From: Tulasnella sp. 424 | Taxonomy: Eukaryota; Basidiomycota; Agaricomycetes; Cantharellales; Tulasnellaceae | DNA length: 28,425 bases | Reading direction: 5' to 3' | NCBI GenBank assembly: GCA_019633425.1 | Contig: WSUB01000306.1 | Location: forward strand, 1 to 28,425 | Shown: positions 20,523-28,425 of the stretch, piece by piece | Layout of the letters: each line of letters starts with the position of its first letter | Numbering within the stretch: the first letter of the stretch is position 1 | The notes under the pieces: generated by a model | Seen by the model: only the letters and a program-made list of their open reading frames with translations | Told to the model about the DNA's origin: nothing | The model's database searches: none | Made by a program: the position numbers and the translations under genes

Positions 20523-21335
20523 TCAACGGTGTACCCCTGAAGATGCGTTGAAGGAGTTGTCAAGCCGAAGACCCGTCTCACAAAAACACACAGCGCCAGA
20601 AGAACGGATTCTATTCCAAAGCCCAGAACAAGGCATACCGTTGGCGTCAATATCAAAGCTGACTTCGATCTGGGAAACACTACGTGGCGCCGGTGGGATA
20701 CTGTTGAGGTCGAACTTTGCCGACGATGTTGTTGTCCTTGGTAAGGGCGCGTTTGCGGTTAAGGAGTTGGATGGTGACGGTGGGCTGCTCGTCGGCGGAG
20801 GGGGGGGTGAACATCTGAGGCTTCTTTGTAGGGATGCTATAGAGAGGAACGTGTGAGTGAAGAGAATCAGCGAATAAGAAGGCAAAGCCACATACAAAGT
20901 CTTGCAGGGGATGATCTTGGGGAAGACACCGCCAGGGGTCTTAATACCGAGGGTCAAGGGGCAGACGTTGACGAGGAGAACCTCGTTGTTGCACTCATCA
21001 CCGGAGAGGATACCGCCCTGGAGGGCGACGTCCCAACCGACGGCCTCATCGGGGTTGGTGGCCTTCGAGGGTTCTTTGCCGTTGAAGAAGTCCTTGAGGA
21101 GAGACTGGATCTTGCGCGTACGGGTGCAGCCACTAACAAGGACGTCGTCGATGTCTTCCTTCCTCGTGCCAATGTCCTTCAACACCTGTTCGACGGGCTT
21201 GAGGGTCTTGCGGGAAAGGTCGTTCTTGAGCTCCTCGAACTTGGGACCCTCAGGATGTTGCGGCTGGACGGGGGCGTCGTGGCATTCATCAACGATATCG
21301 CCGGATTGTGGCAACGCCCAAAAAGGTCTCCGGCG
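20523..21335 (-). pseudogene. FAS/Hsp70 chimeric pseudogene (copy E)
   Basis: One long minus-strand frame starts with [14 protein letters not shown], which matches DIVDECHKASVQ..EG of the FAS transferase region (3.8 kb in this window), and passes without a break into Hsp70: [64 protein letters not shown]. An intron-like GTATGT..CTATAG at about 20837-20896 is followed in another frame by PTKKPQMFT and then [12 protein letters not shown] and [11 protein letters not shown] of the substrate-binding domain, after which resemblance ends near 20630. The ATPase signature VLVGGSTRIPK has decayed to [11 protein letters not shown]. Frame changes at about 20690-20840 and the truncated C-terminus make it non-functional as a chaperone. 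Confidence 0.85.
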
Positions 21336-21439
21336 CTGTTCAGTGGCAGCAGGGTAAGTTTAGAAGAATCTCCAAGCCCGTGACTCTAATGGGGATATAA
21401 CAATGAGAAATGGAAAACCAACGCAACAGCGGGTAGTAC

Positions 21440-21740
21440 AATTACTTGTGCCTGAGCTCGTAGACGATCATGAGGCTCGTCAGAACCGCAGGTCTCCTTG
21501 TCGAGACTGCATGCAGTGAAAGTGGTGATTCGTGGATGATACAGATAATGTTGAGACCGACAATTCCATCGGAAGACCGAGATTTGTCCTGGCCTTGCCG
21601 ACCTTGGATTTGGCGGTCGGCCGAAGGCGCTGTTCCGGGGGTCGGGTGTGGTACGCCTGCTTGACGTCGACTACAACTGGAACGGTCGCAATGATTAGCG
21701 GTCGATGCAAGTGGGGCTTCCATTCTCTCACCGCCGCTGA
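21440..21740 (-). pseudogene. Probable Hsp70 ATPase fragment
   Basis: The minus strand gives GIVGLNIICIIHESPLSLHA at about 21570-21510, which lines up with the AGLNVLRIINEPTAAA block of Hsp70. Upstream, IATVPVVV may be the TVPAYF block. Between them the frame shifts and matches are weak. It sits between a FAS piece (ending about 21840) and the FAS-led chimera at 21.3 kb. Confidence 0.5.
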
Positions 21741-21834
21741 AACTCGGAAAGAGACTTAGGAAGGAGTGATACGAAGACCCCGCGGAGAGATTGATGAGTA
21801 TCGATAGTTTTGGATTACGTGTAGATGAACGCAC

Positions 21835-22960
21835 CTGCCAGTCAGCGACGACGGCAAAAAATCCATTTGCGCGCACTTCGTACGAAGGAACTCCCTTAAA
21901 CGATCAGCTACCGTTGCCGATGATGACGCAGAAACGCGGAATCCGCCCCTGAGATGGCCACCGCGGGACCGGTGAGCATGTAAAGGGAATTAACGGAGGG
22001 TAGAGGCTTGTCGTCGTTGAACCAGAGCTTCCAGTAGTATTGCTTGATCCGCAAGTTCCAGCCATCAGCATACCCTGGGTGGTCGCATAGCCCACGTCAG
22101 GGCGATGGAGGAAGACGAGCTGGAGTGGTCGTGGACGATTGTCGACGTAGGCAGTGCCTGGGACGGCCGCGTAAGTAGTGAGGAAGGATGGAAACCACAA
22201 CGGGAAAGTCGGACACGAGATTGAGCCGATTATGGATGAGGTGATCAAGTGTGAAATGTTCTCGTCGTCCCTTTGCTCTTTTTTTTTTTCCGGGGGGGGG
22301 GGGGGCGACAACGGAGCGAGCAGATAAGTTGTTAGCTCGACGAAGAGGCTTCTTGGCCGCTGAAGTCCGTACTTTGATGGTCTTGAAAATGTTGGTAGTA
22401 AGGGAGTCGGAGGAATTGGAGACAGAGAAGTGACAACAGAGTCGGGGAAGCTGCGCCACCGAGCCCCTGGAGATGACGTCCGAGCCATGGCGATAGTGTG
22501 GATGGCGGCGAGGAGATGGTGAGGGCACCCATTGTGAACTTGGTGACCAGATCGGACACGCATGGCTTGTGCACGTCGTGAAGGCTTTTGGATTTCGTCG
22601 AACTAGACGTCGGAGTGCTCGGTCCGCAACAGATTGCAAAGACGGATGCGTCCCCCTTGACAGTGGCCACAGGCAAGGTGGAAGAGGCGAGACGCGGAAC
22701 CCTCGCAACTGGACTTGAGGTGAAAGGCCGAGGAAACGGAGATCCAAGCACTCCTCGTCGGGCCGTCATAGGAAGAATAGAAACCGTGGATGAATGTGGC
22801 ATAGCGGCCTTCAACACTGCTGTATAAGCGTCGATGACCGAGCGTTGTGAGCGATGAAAGATGTGACAGATTCTGAGGGAGCTGGAGCGGGGAAGGGGGG
22901 ACTTCGACTTCATTCCCGTCCTGGTATGAGACTGACATCGAGACAGTGCGTTCGATCGCG
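21835..22960 (-). pseudogene. Fatty acid synthase pseudogene fragment, second locus
   Basis: Minus strand, shifting frames. From about 22080 to 21838: RIKQYYWKLWFNDDKPLPS, LTGPAVAIS, FKGVPSYEVRANG and FAVVADWQ followed by GTGCGT, matching KLWFSDDESLPSIN..GPEVTIS..FKGVRSDEVNAP..FAIVTGWQ plus intron in the first FAS relic. Just upstream, PLQLVFLHRPDVGYATTQG matches the preceding FAS linker. Around 22640-22550, FDEIQ (one frame) and LHDVHKPCVSDLVTKFT (another) resemble the acetyltransferase end of FAS beta, with a stop in the V-Y-FDE motif. The segment between 22180 and 22500 is unclear and includes an 11-T/14-G run at 22279-22305. Several frameshifts and a large internal deletion. Identity is firm for the 3' half, tentative for the 5' half. 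Confidence 0.75.
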
Positions 22961-24084
22961 CGTAATCAATGAAAGCATGAGCGCTGGGTGGGTATGGAGT
23001 GGTAGCACACAAGAGCGACTTACCTGCTTGTCAGATCATTGCAAGGCAAGTGACCTGGTGTAGTCCTCCGCTTCCCTTTGAAGCCACCCTTCGTTTCAGC
23101 CGCTACTCCAGAGGTAGCGAGTTCAGTGCCTGGAGTTCACGTCCCGGCCCTTCATGCAATAGGCGACGGCGACGGAAGGGAGCCATAAATGGGCTGGAAA
23201 GCTGCCTTCAGGCGGTCCAGGTCGAAATGTAGACCTTGGCAGTCTCCGCTCCCCGTTCAGCCCACCCGTCGCATTGGCGTCTATCCTCAACGAGTTTAAC
23301 AGCCTAGAAGCCAGGTGGTTCCTGCAGGAGGACAGAGTGATAAGGTGATGGTAGAGCGACTCGTACTGCCGTTCGGGACTCGGCAGGAAGAAACTCCGGG
23401 GGCTGGGTTGGTGTGGACAATGATGGTGGCAATAATGGCGAATGCGAAGGGTGTATTTGTCCATGTTATGTCGCGCCGCAAGTTTGTCCCTTTCTCGCCC
23501 AAGCGTGTTCCATTCATCCCATTCAGTGTTGCCGCGCAGCGAAGCGAAGGAGATCGAAGTGGCCACTCCGACGAACTTGGATTGTTCGAAGTGGATCGAA
23601 GCGAAATTGGCGAGGTCCTCCGCCACACTCCGACCACAGTGGGAAACGGGTCCATCAGAGACAACGAACAGCCTAAGACAGCCAAGTCGGAAGCGAAGGG
23701 TCCGAACGTTCGGGAAAATTATGTAAGGGACGTATGATGGGAACCGCTTTCCTGCGTTCGACACCTCCTTCGCTTCGCTTCGATTGGTTGGCTGTTTGTC
23801 CGACCACTTCGAACTCCGCGGCAACACTAGTTCCATTTTCCTCCCCTTTGGCGACCAATAAGCCTTGGGTACCCCACGAGTTCGGACGCAATCTCCGATT
23901 GGTGTTACACCACCCATGGTTAGGCGTTGAGATTATTCATGCTGGTTTTTACCTGTTCTCACCCCTTTTTGTGGACCGAAGCCGGCATGAAAGCTTCCTT
24001 TGTCCTAGCTTTCACATTCAGACACCCAAGCTTGCAAGGAGGGAGGGTCATGTGAATGATTCTCGAAGCTTAGAGCGCCGCCTA
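22961..24084. other. Non-coding stretch between the second FAS relic and the second kinase
   Basis: The longest frame (minus, 23123-23917) has no recognisable domain and looks like chance. AGCGAAGCGAAGG at 23538-23550 is matched in inverted orientation at 23767-23779, and GAAGTGG/TCGAAG strings recur nearby, so the region contains some simple-sequence and inverted-repeat structure. No RNA gene is seen. Confidence 0.4.
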
Positions 24085-24175
24085 AATCCGGCTCCCAAAG
24101 TTCTCACCCCCTTTCCTCGTTCTCGTTTCACACCACGATACCTCAAGACCATCCCCCTCATCGTCCCAACACTCC
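24085..24175 (+). promoter_or_regulatory. Pyrimidine-rich leader before the second kinase
   Basis: CCCCCTTTCCTCGTTCTCG and following CT-rich sequence precede the start codon, which sits in the strong context ACTCCATGGCC. CT-rich tracts close to the start are common in fungal promoters. No TATA box is evident. Confidence 0.3.
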
Positions 24176-27100
24176 ATGGCCCCTCGACAATATGTTCCAC
24201 CGGCCGTAACTTCTTACCATGCTGGTCAATCCACCACTGCTCAACCGTACTCTGGACCCGCCGCTCCCGCTACTCCCCCCGGCTCGACTGAGCATCGCTC
24301 TAGAAACACTGTTGTCCACAGTGAACCAGAGCTTGACGTTGCGTCTAAAAGCCGTAGAGGTCATACAACATCGAACTTTACGCCTATTCTTTTCCGCACC
24401 CTCCCAACTAGCAAGATCTCGGAGAGCAAGCAGATTGTGGACCCAGATATCCTTCGAGAAGTGTTGGAGAACCTCGTTGAAGTGGAGACCAAGCCCTTCA
24501 TACGAGAAGTCTTGTACAAGGATCTGAAAACGATGCAACAAGACGAGCTTCTTGCAGCCGAATACCTAAACCCCTCCCAAACTCCATCACCCCATGAAGG
24601 CCGAGCAGGGGGAGACCCAACCGATTCCTCTCCGCAGCAACCCACCATCCCAGCCCCTACCACAAGTTACCCGACAGGATCGACGCCTAACAGGCGACCA
24701 TCAACCCCCGGCGTGCCGCCGCTGCTGCGAGAAGAGTACCAGCGCGAGAGCGACATGTACGCTGACCACGTCGAACTCCTAAATTCTGTTTCCCGTTTCT
24801 TCCAAGCCAATAAAAAGGACGTTGATGAAGCCTGGCTCCCCGCTCAAACACCTCGATACGATATCATCCCGACCGCAAGCCAGAATGCCGGCCCGCCGCT
24901 CAATCGTGTGTTCCAGGACACGCACAACCTGTCGCGGTCATTTTCGAGGTACAAGTACGGACAAGCGGGCCTGAGACCTGACCTGTGCCTCCTGATCGAG
25001 TCCGGAGCGTCCGAGGGCGAGCCTAAGGAGTCCGAGGGCGAGTCTGAGGAGTCCGAAGGCGAGTCTGAGGAGTCCGGAAGCGAGTATGAGGAGCCCGGAC
25101 CCAGGCCCAAGGCTACCGCGCATTGGAAGGACGTTCTGGTGCCCATTGAACTCAAGACCAAACACAATCTGGAGGCGGCGGACTACGTCCAAATGGGTCA
25201 ATATGCACGCTCGATCATGGTGGAACAGTACGACCGCACGTTCGTAATTACTGTTCTCATCACCGGCAGCATGTGCCGCATTTTTCATTGGGACGTAGCT
25301 GGAGCTCAAGTAACCCATCCCTTCAATATCCACCAGAATTGGCAGCTTTTCTTACAAGTGATTGGGCGCCTTGCAACCATGACCCCTTCCGAGCTGGGTT
25401 ACGATACCCACTTCTCCAACGCCGGCAGGGTACGATCCACCGAGACGATCGAGACACACCTAACGATTCACCTATCAAAACCTCGCCCTTTCCTCAACCA
25501 CGCCACCCCATCCCCACACCCGGAATGCCCGCATAAGCCCGCAAACCTGGAATGCCCGCGTAAGCTGGTAGTGAAACTCGAAGAGATGCTATTCGAGTCG
25601 ACAAGCGGACTCTTCAACCGGGCGACGCGGGTGTGGAAAACCGTCCCAGTCAACGAGGCACCAGGCCTGTGGTCCAAGGAAGATACCTATATCGTCAAAC
25701 AAAACTGGGCCGATGATAAGCGACCCAACGAGGGAATCTTCCATACCTTGGCTGAAGACGTCGCGGCGGTGCCTAAGCTCGTGGGGATGGAAGTACTGGG
25801 GTTTACCCACTCGTTTCGCACTCGGTTCGAACAGCAGCACATACGAGTCCCTCGTCTGGTGGAACGTGCCAGAAGAGCTGCGCTCAAGAAGATACGTGGA
25901 GGCGACGGTTCAGGCGCATCCGATGGCGCTAGCACAGGTGTGGGTGGCGCGGAAGTTAGTGACGAGGACAGCTGTAGCGAAGATATGAGTGTCGATGATG
26001 AAGGTGGCGATGATGTGGGTAGCGATGCTACAAGTGACGATGACGGAGGCGCTGCCGAGCACCTCAGTGCGGCCGATGTTGGTGATGAGGAGGACGTTGG
26101 TGATGAGGAGGATGTCGGTGATGAGGAGGATGTTGGTGATAAGGAGGGCCTTCCTGATGAGGAGGACCTTCGTGATGGGAAGGATGTTAGTGATGAGGAG
26201 GTTCGTGCTGAGGAGGATGTGGTTGACCAGAAGGCTGCGAGTGCAGCGGATACGCGTCAACAGGAGCCCTTGGAACGTGTACTCCTTCGATTCGTTTTTA
26301 AAGGACAGGGGCGACCGCTAAGTGAGGCGAAGGATAGCAAAGAACTTCTCCGAGCCGTTGCACACTGGGTAGAAGGTCAGACACGTTCAATAATGATGAA
26401 GGCTCGCGCCACTGAACTAAATCTCGAAATTCTTAGGACTCGTTCAACTAGACCGCCGCGGAATCACCCATCGGGATGTTTCTTACGGCAACCTGCTGTT
26501 GCCAAAAGAGAGGAAGGGACAGGCCAGCATCATCGACCTCGGCCTCTCACATCTGCAGGATCCCCAGAAGATCGTGGCGCTGTATCCTGACGAAGATCTT
26601 GAACAAGAAATTCAAACTACTTTTGGCAAGTACCCACATCATCATCACGTCACGGTGAGCAAAACATCCATCTTCAATTATTTATTTTTCCTGATGCAAT
26701 TCTTTTTATGTGCAGGGTACTTTGCCATTTGTGGCCATTGAACTGCTCAACGAAGCTGAGGGAGGGGGAGAGTGCCCGCATGAATTACATCATGATCTCG
26801 AATCAGTCTTCTGGGTTTTACTTTATACCTGCATCAAGCATCACCAGGGGACGGGCCACTACCTCGGTCTCGTTCTTACGGGTATGACCTCTTCACAGCC
26901 TCACACAGTGCGTGCCGAAAAAACGCTTTTTTTCGGGGCAAAAAACCCTCTGAGTGGCATGGGAGGCAAGTTTAAAGACCTCGAACCTTTCCTCAACGAC
27001 TTCGCCGGGCTGTGCCGGACGGAGGGGGTGCTGAAGGCCGACGCCATTCAGAATCTGGTATCGACCGAACTCCTAAAGTACCAGAAGCCGAAGCCGAAGG

Positions 27101-27183
27101 GGACAAAGCGGAGATCTGAAAATCCCCCCGAGCAGGGTTCAGCCCCTGCAACGAAGAAGAGGGAGGCTCCCTCAGGCCGATGA
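24176..27183 (+). CDS. FunK1-type fungal protein kinase
   Basis: Three exons, 24176-26375, 26437-26654 and 26716-27183, sum to 2886 bases (961 aa) in one frame; both introns are 61 bp. Exon 1 encodes a disordered start, a FunK1 N-terminal region (DVLVPIELKTKH near 317-328), candidate ATP-binding Lys508 in YIVKQNW, and a long acidic insertion at about 575-700. Exon 2 brings HRDVSYGN at 745-752 and IIDLGLS (Asp767). Exon 3 begins GTLPFVAIELLN and has HHDLESVFWVLLYT, a family hallmark. The tail is Lys/Arg-rich (KPKPKGTKRRSENPPEQG), a possible nuclear signal. Without the first intron the frame would miss the whole catalytic loop, which supports the splice. Compared with the first kinase the N-terminal halves differ greatly, so these are not recent duplicates. 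Substrate unknown. Confidence 0.9.
25012..25085. repeat. 24-bp coding repeat (Ser-Glu-Gly rich) in the second kinase
   Basis: GAGTCCGAGGGCGAG and close variants recur three times, encoding an ESEGESEE-like run. The period is a multiple of three. It lies in a low-complexity insertion before the VPIELK block. Confidence 0.7.
26075..26150. repeat. 18-bp tandem repeat (VGDEED) in the second kinase
   Basis: Four near-perfect units of GTTGGTGATGAGGAGGAC start at 26078, with decayed units continuing to about 26220. They encode the core of the acidic insertion between the ATP-binding lysine and the catalytic loop. Length variation would keep the frame. Confidence 0.85.
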
Positions 27184-27363
27184 TTGATTCCTTTGGGACC
27201 CCCAATTCGTCGGCTACCTCCTGACTTGCGTACGTAACTCGGCGATACATACGTGGCTCTATTCAGTCGCTAATTTGCCTTGATAGCTTGGCTCCCGGAC
27301 ATGCTAGTATACTTCGCGCCTTGGGAGCTGAATTGGTTTGACCATGGGACTCCATAGACTATT
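27184..27363. other. Short convergent intergenic region
   Basis: This lies between the 3' ends of the kinase (plus) and the KAR5-like gene (minus). It must hold both terminators or 3' ends; no separate gene or repeat is visible. Confidence 0.4.
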
Positions 27364-28243
27364 CTAGTTCCTTCTGCTAGCTTTCACTCCAATTATTTGT
27401 GTTTCTTTCTCCATGACGCTTTTCTCCCATTCCGCTACCAGTATCTTCAGCGTTAGGAAAGATATCAGCAGCTGAACGAGAGAAACGAAGACGTTGGGTT
27501 AGAGCACTAACCAATGTCGTGCCACCGTCTGAAAGCAAAGCAAAGCTGGGGAACATCTCTCAAGTAGCCGGAGTAAGGAGACCAATGTTGCGGGCTGCGC
27601 GAAAGGGCGCTACCAGTATCGGATTTAGAGCTCAGCGGTATTTTTCCTGCTCGGCCACGAAACTCACGCGACGCAAACAGCTTGTGGAGCAGTTTTATGC
27701 TCGGGGGTGCGAATTTTAGTTCCGAGAACTCCAAGCATTCTAAAGGAATGCTAGCATATGCCGCCGTTTCCAGTTCACAAAGGGTCATAGATATGGTTAC
27801 TGAAGGCGATGATCAAACCACAACGACCGGAGTGGGGCTTTAAGACAGGGCACTCACAGCGAACCCTCTCCCCTTCATCTGGTTCCAATTCCTCCCCACA
27901 TTTTGTCTTCAGCGTGGACAAGGAACGTTTGAAGCAATCTGACGAGGGTGCTCGTTCGGCGAAGCTTTTTAGTCGGTTGACAAGGCTTATTTCCGGCGAA
28001 GTCAGATCTGAAGTACATTGTAAGAACCTCTAGAAGCTAATAGGCTGCCCAAATTATCTCACCGTTGACAGGAACCATGTTCCAGATCCTTTGAGATGGA
28101 TCTGTACCGGACGCGGGAACTTCAGATAGACCATTTTGTTCTGACGGGTGTCGAGAGGAATGAAAGACGAAGTCAAGGAAAGAGCCGGAAGCGATGGTGA
28201 CGAAGAATAGTTGGACAGTAAGTGATATGTTGAGCTGCCTCAT
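27364..28243 (-). CDS. KAR5-like nuclear fusion (karyogamy) protein, 3' end apparently truncated
   Basis: KAR5/Tht1 proteins act at the nuclear envelope and ER in fusing nuclei after mating. Exons read: 28243-28063, 28007-27858, 27799-27512, then a short last exon after a GTTAGT intron. The start at 28243 gives a signal-peptide-like MRQLNISLTVQLFFVTIASG; an upstream ATG at 28285 is also possible. Diagnostic family blocks follow: SSDCFKRSLSTLKTKCGEEL, ERVRLTISMTLCELETA, SIPLECLEF, and SRSPQHWSPYSGYLRDVPQL then FAFRRWHDI. A further intron may split the third exon near 27640. After HDI only about 20-35 codons remain before a stop (27364 or 27377, depending on the splice site), whereas the family goes on with a long coiled-coil and C-terminal membrane segments. 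So this is either truncated or continues through exons I cannot find. Identity is by recognition of these blocks. Confidence 0.7.
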
Positions 28244-28425
28244 AATAGCCGTAGGTCTAGTCTTGAAAATACCGACGTTGACCATCGTTGCAGGAAGGGC
28301 CCGGGAAAGAGTTTAAAGAAATGGAGAGGTGCTGGACTGTAAGAGAAGCCAGACACTGTTCCAAATCATATTTCAGTGCGAGCTCCACACAGTGATTTGG
28401 ATGACGAACCACGGTGCAGGGACGG
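28244..28425. other. Upstream region of the KAR5-like gene
   Basis: On the minus strand, CTCTTTCCCGGGCCCTTCC lies about 50 bases before the start codon, a pyrimidine-rich leader. No other gene is visible before the window ends. Confidence 0.3.

Noticed and set aside
23538..23779. Inverted 13-bp repeat AGCGAAGCGAAGG as a transposon end pair
   Set aside because: The motif is a simple GAAGCGAA repetition, the arms are short and their flanks do not pair; likely simple-sequence bias.
23123..23917. 264-codon minus-strand open frame
   Set aside because: No recognisable domain, odd composition, overlapping frames on the other strand of similar length, and simple repeats inside it; treated as chance.
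1..28425. CRISPR array, bacterial operons, tRNA or rRNA genes
   Set aside because: Spliceosomal introns and telomere show a eukaryotic chromosome; no regular spacer array and no tRNA or rRNA signature was seen by eye.

Overview
The window reads as the left end of a fungal chromosome, most likely from a basidiomycete. It opens with a perfect telomeric array on the C-rich strand (TAACC pentamers, i.e. TTAGG on the G strand). Its genes carry many short introns of about 40-66 bp with GT..AG borders and CTAAC/CTAAT-like branch sites. It holds two FunK1-type fungal protein kinases (a family most expanded in mushroom-forming fungi) and relics of a fungal fatty acid synthase in which the beta part runs into the alpha part without a stop. 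The organism is inferred from these features; I recognise no species.

Layout. 1-1.8 kb: telomere, short subtelomeric repeats, a possible MITE-like inverted-repeat element and decayed copies of a repeat module. 1.8-8.5 kb: gene relics, all on the minus strand, in which Hsp70 pieces flank a long broken fatty acid synthase (FAS) piece. 9.0-11.8 kb: an apparently intact FunK1 kinase (minus, 2 exons, 911 aa). 12.5-15.3 kb: a broken exon of unknown type followed by more Hsp70 relics, including a second copy of the 7.0-8.5 kb segment. 15.9-20.3 kb: an apparently intact nine-exon gene (minus, 1303 aa) with OrsD-like zinc fingers and a C-terminal GHS..Y region like that found ahead of the helicase in fungal subtelomeric RecQ-like proteins, but no helicase. 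20.5-22.9 kb: a second mosaic in which FAS and Hsp70 pieces alternate. 24.2-27.2 kb: a second FunK1 kinase (plus, 3 exons, 961 aa). 27.4-28.2 kb: a KAR5-like nuclear-fusion (karyogamy) gene (minus) whose 3' end looks truncated.

How it fits together. No operon or pathway is visible. About 22 kb next to the telomere is a graveyard of fragments from two housekeeping genes, Hsp70 and FAS, interleaved, duplicated and broken by stops and frameshifts, with three intact-looking genes of fungus-specific accessory families among and beside them. The pseudogene pieces keep their introns, so they spread by DNA-level copying and not by reverse transcription. The least ordinary features are the interlaced FAS/Hsp70 mosaic at two separate places, the in-frame tandem duplication of two exons in the OrsD-like gene, and the pentameric telomere repeat.

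All exon models were built by hand from reading frames and splice consensus. The three intact models each sum to a multiple of three with no internal stop, but no transcript or database search supports them here.
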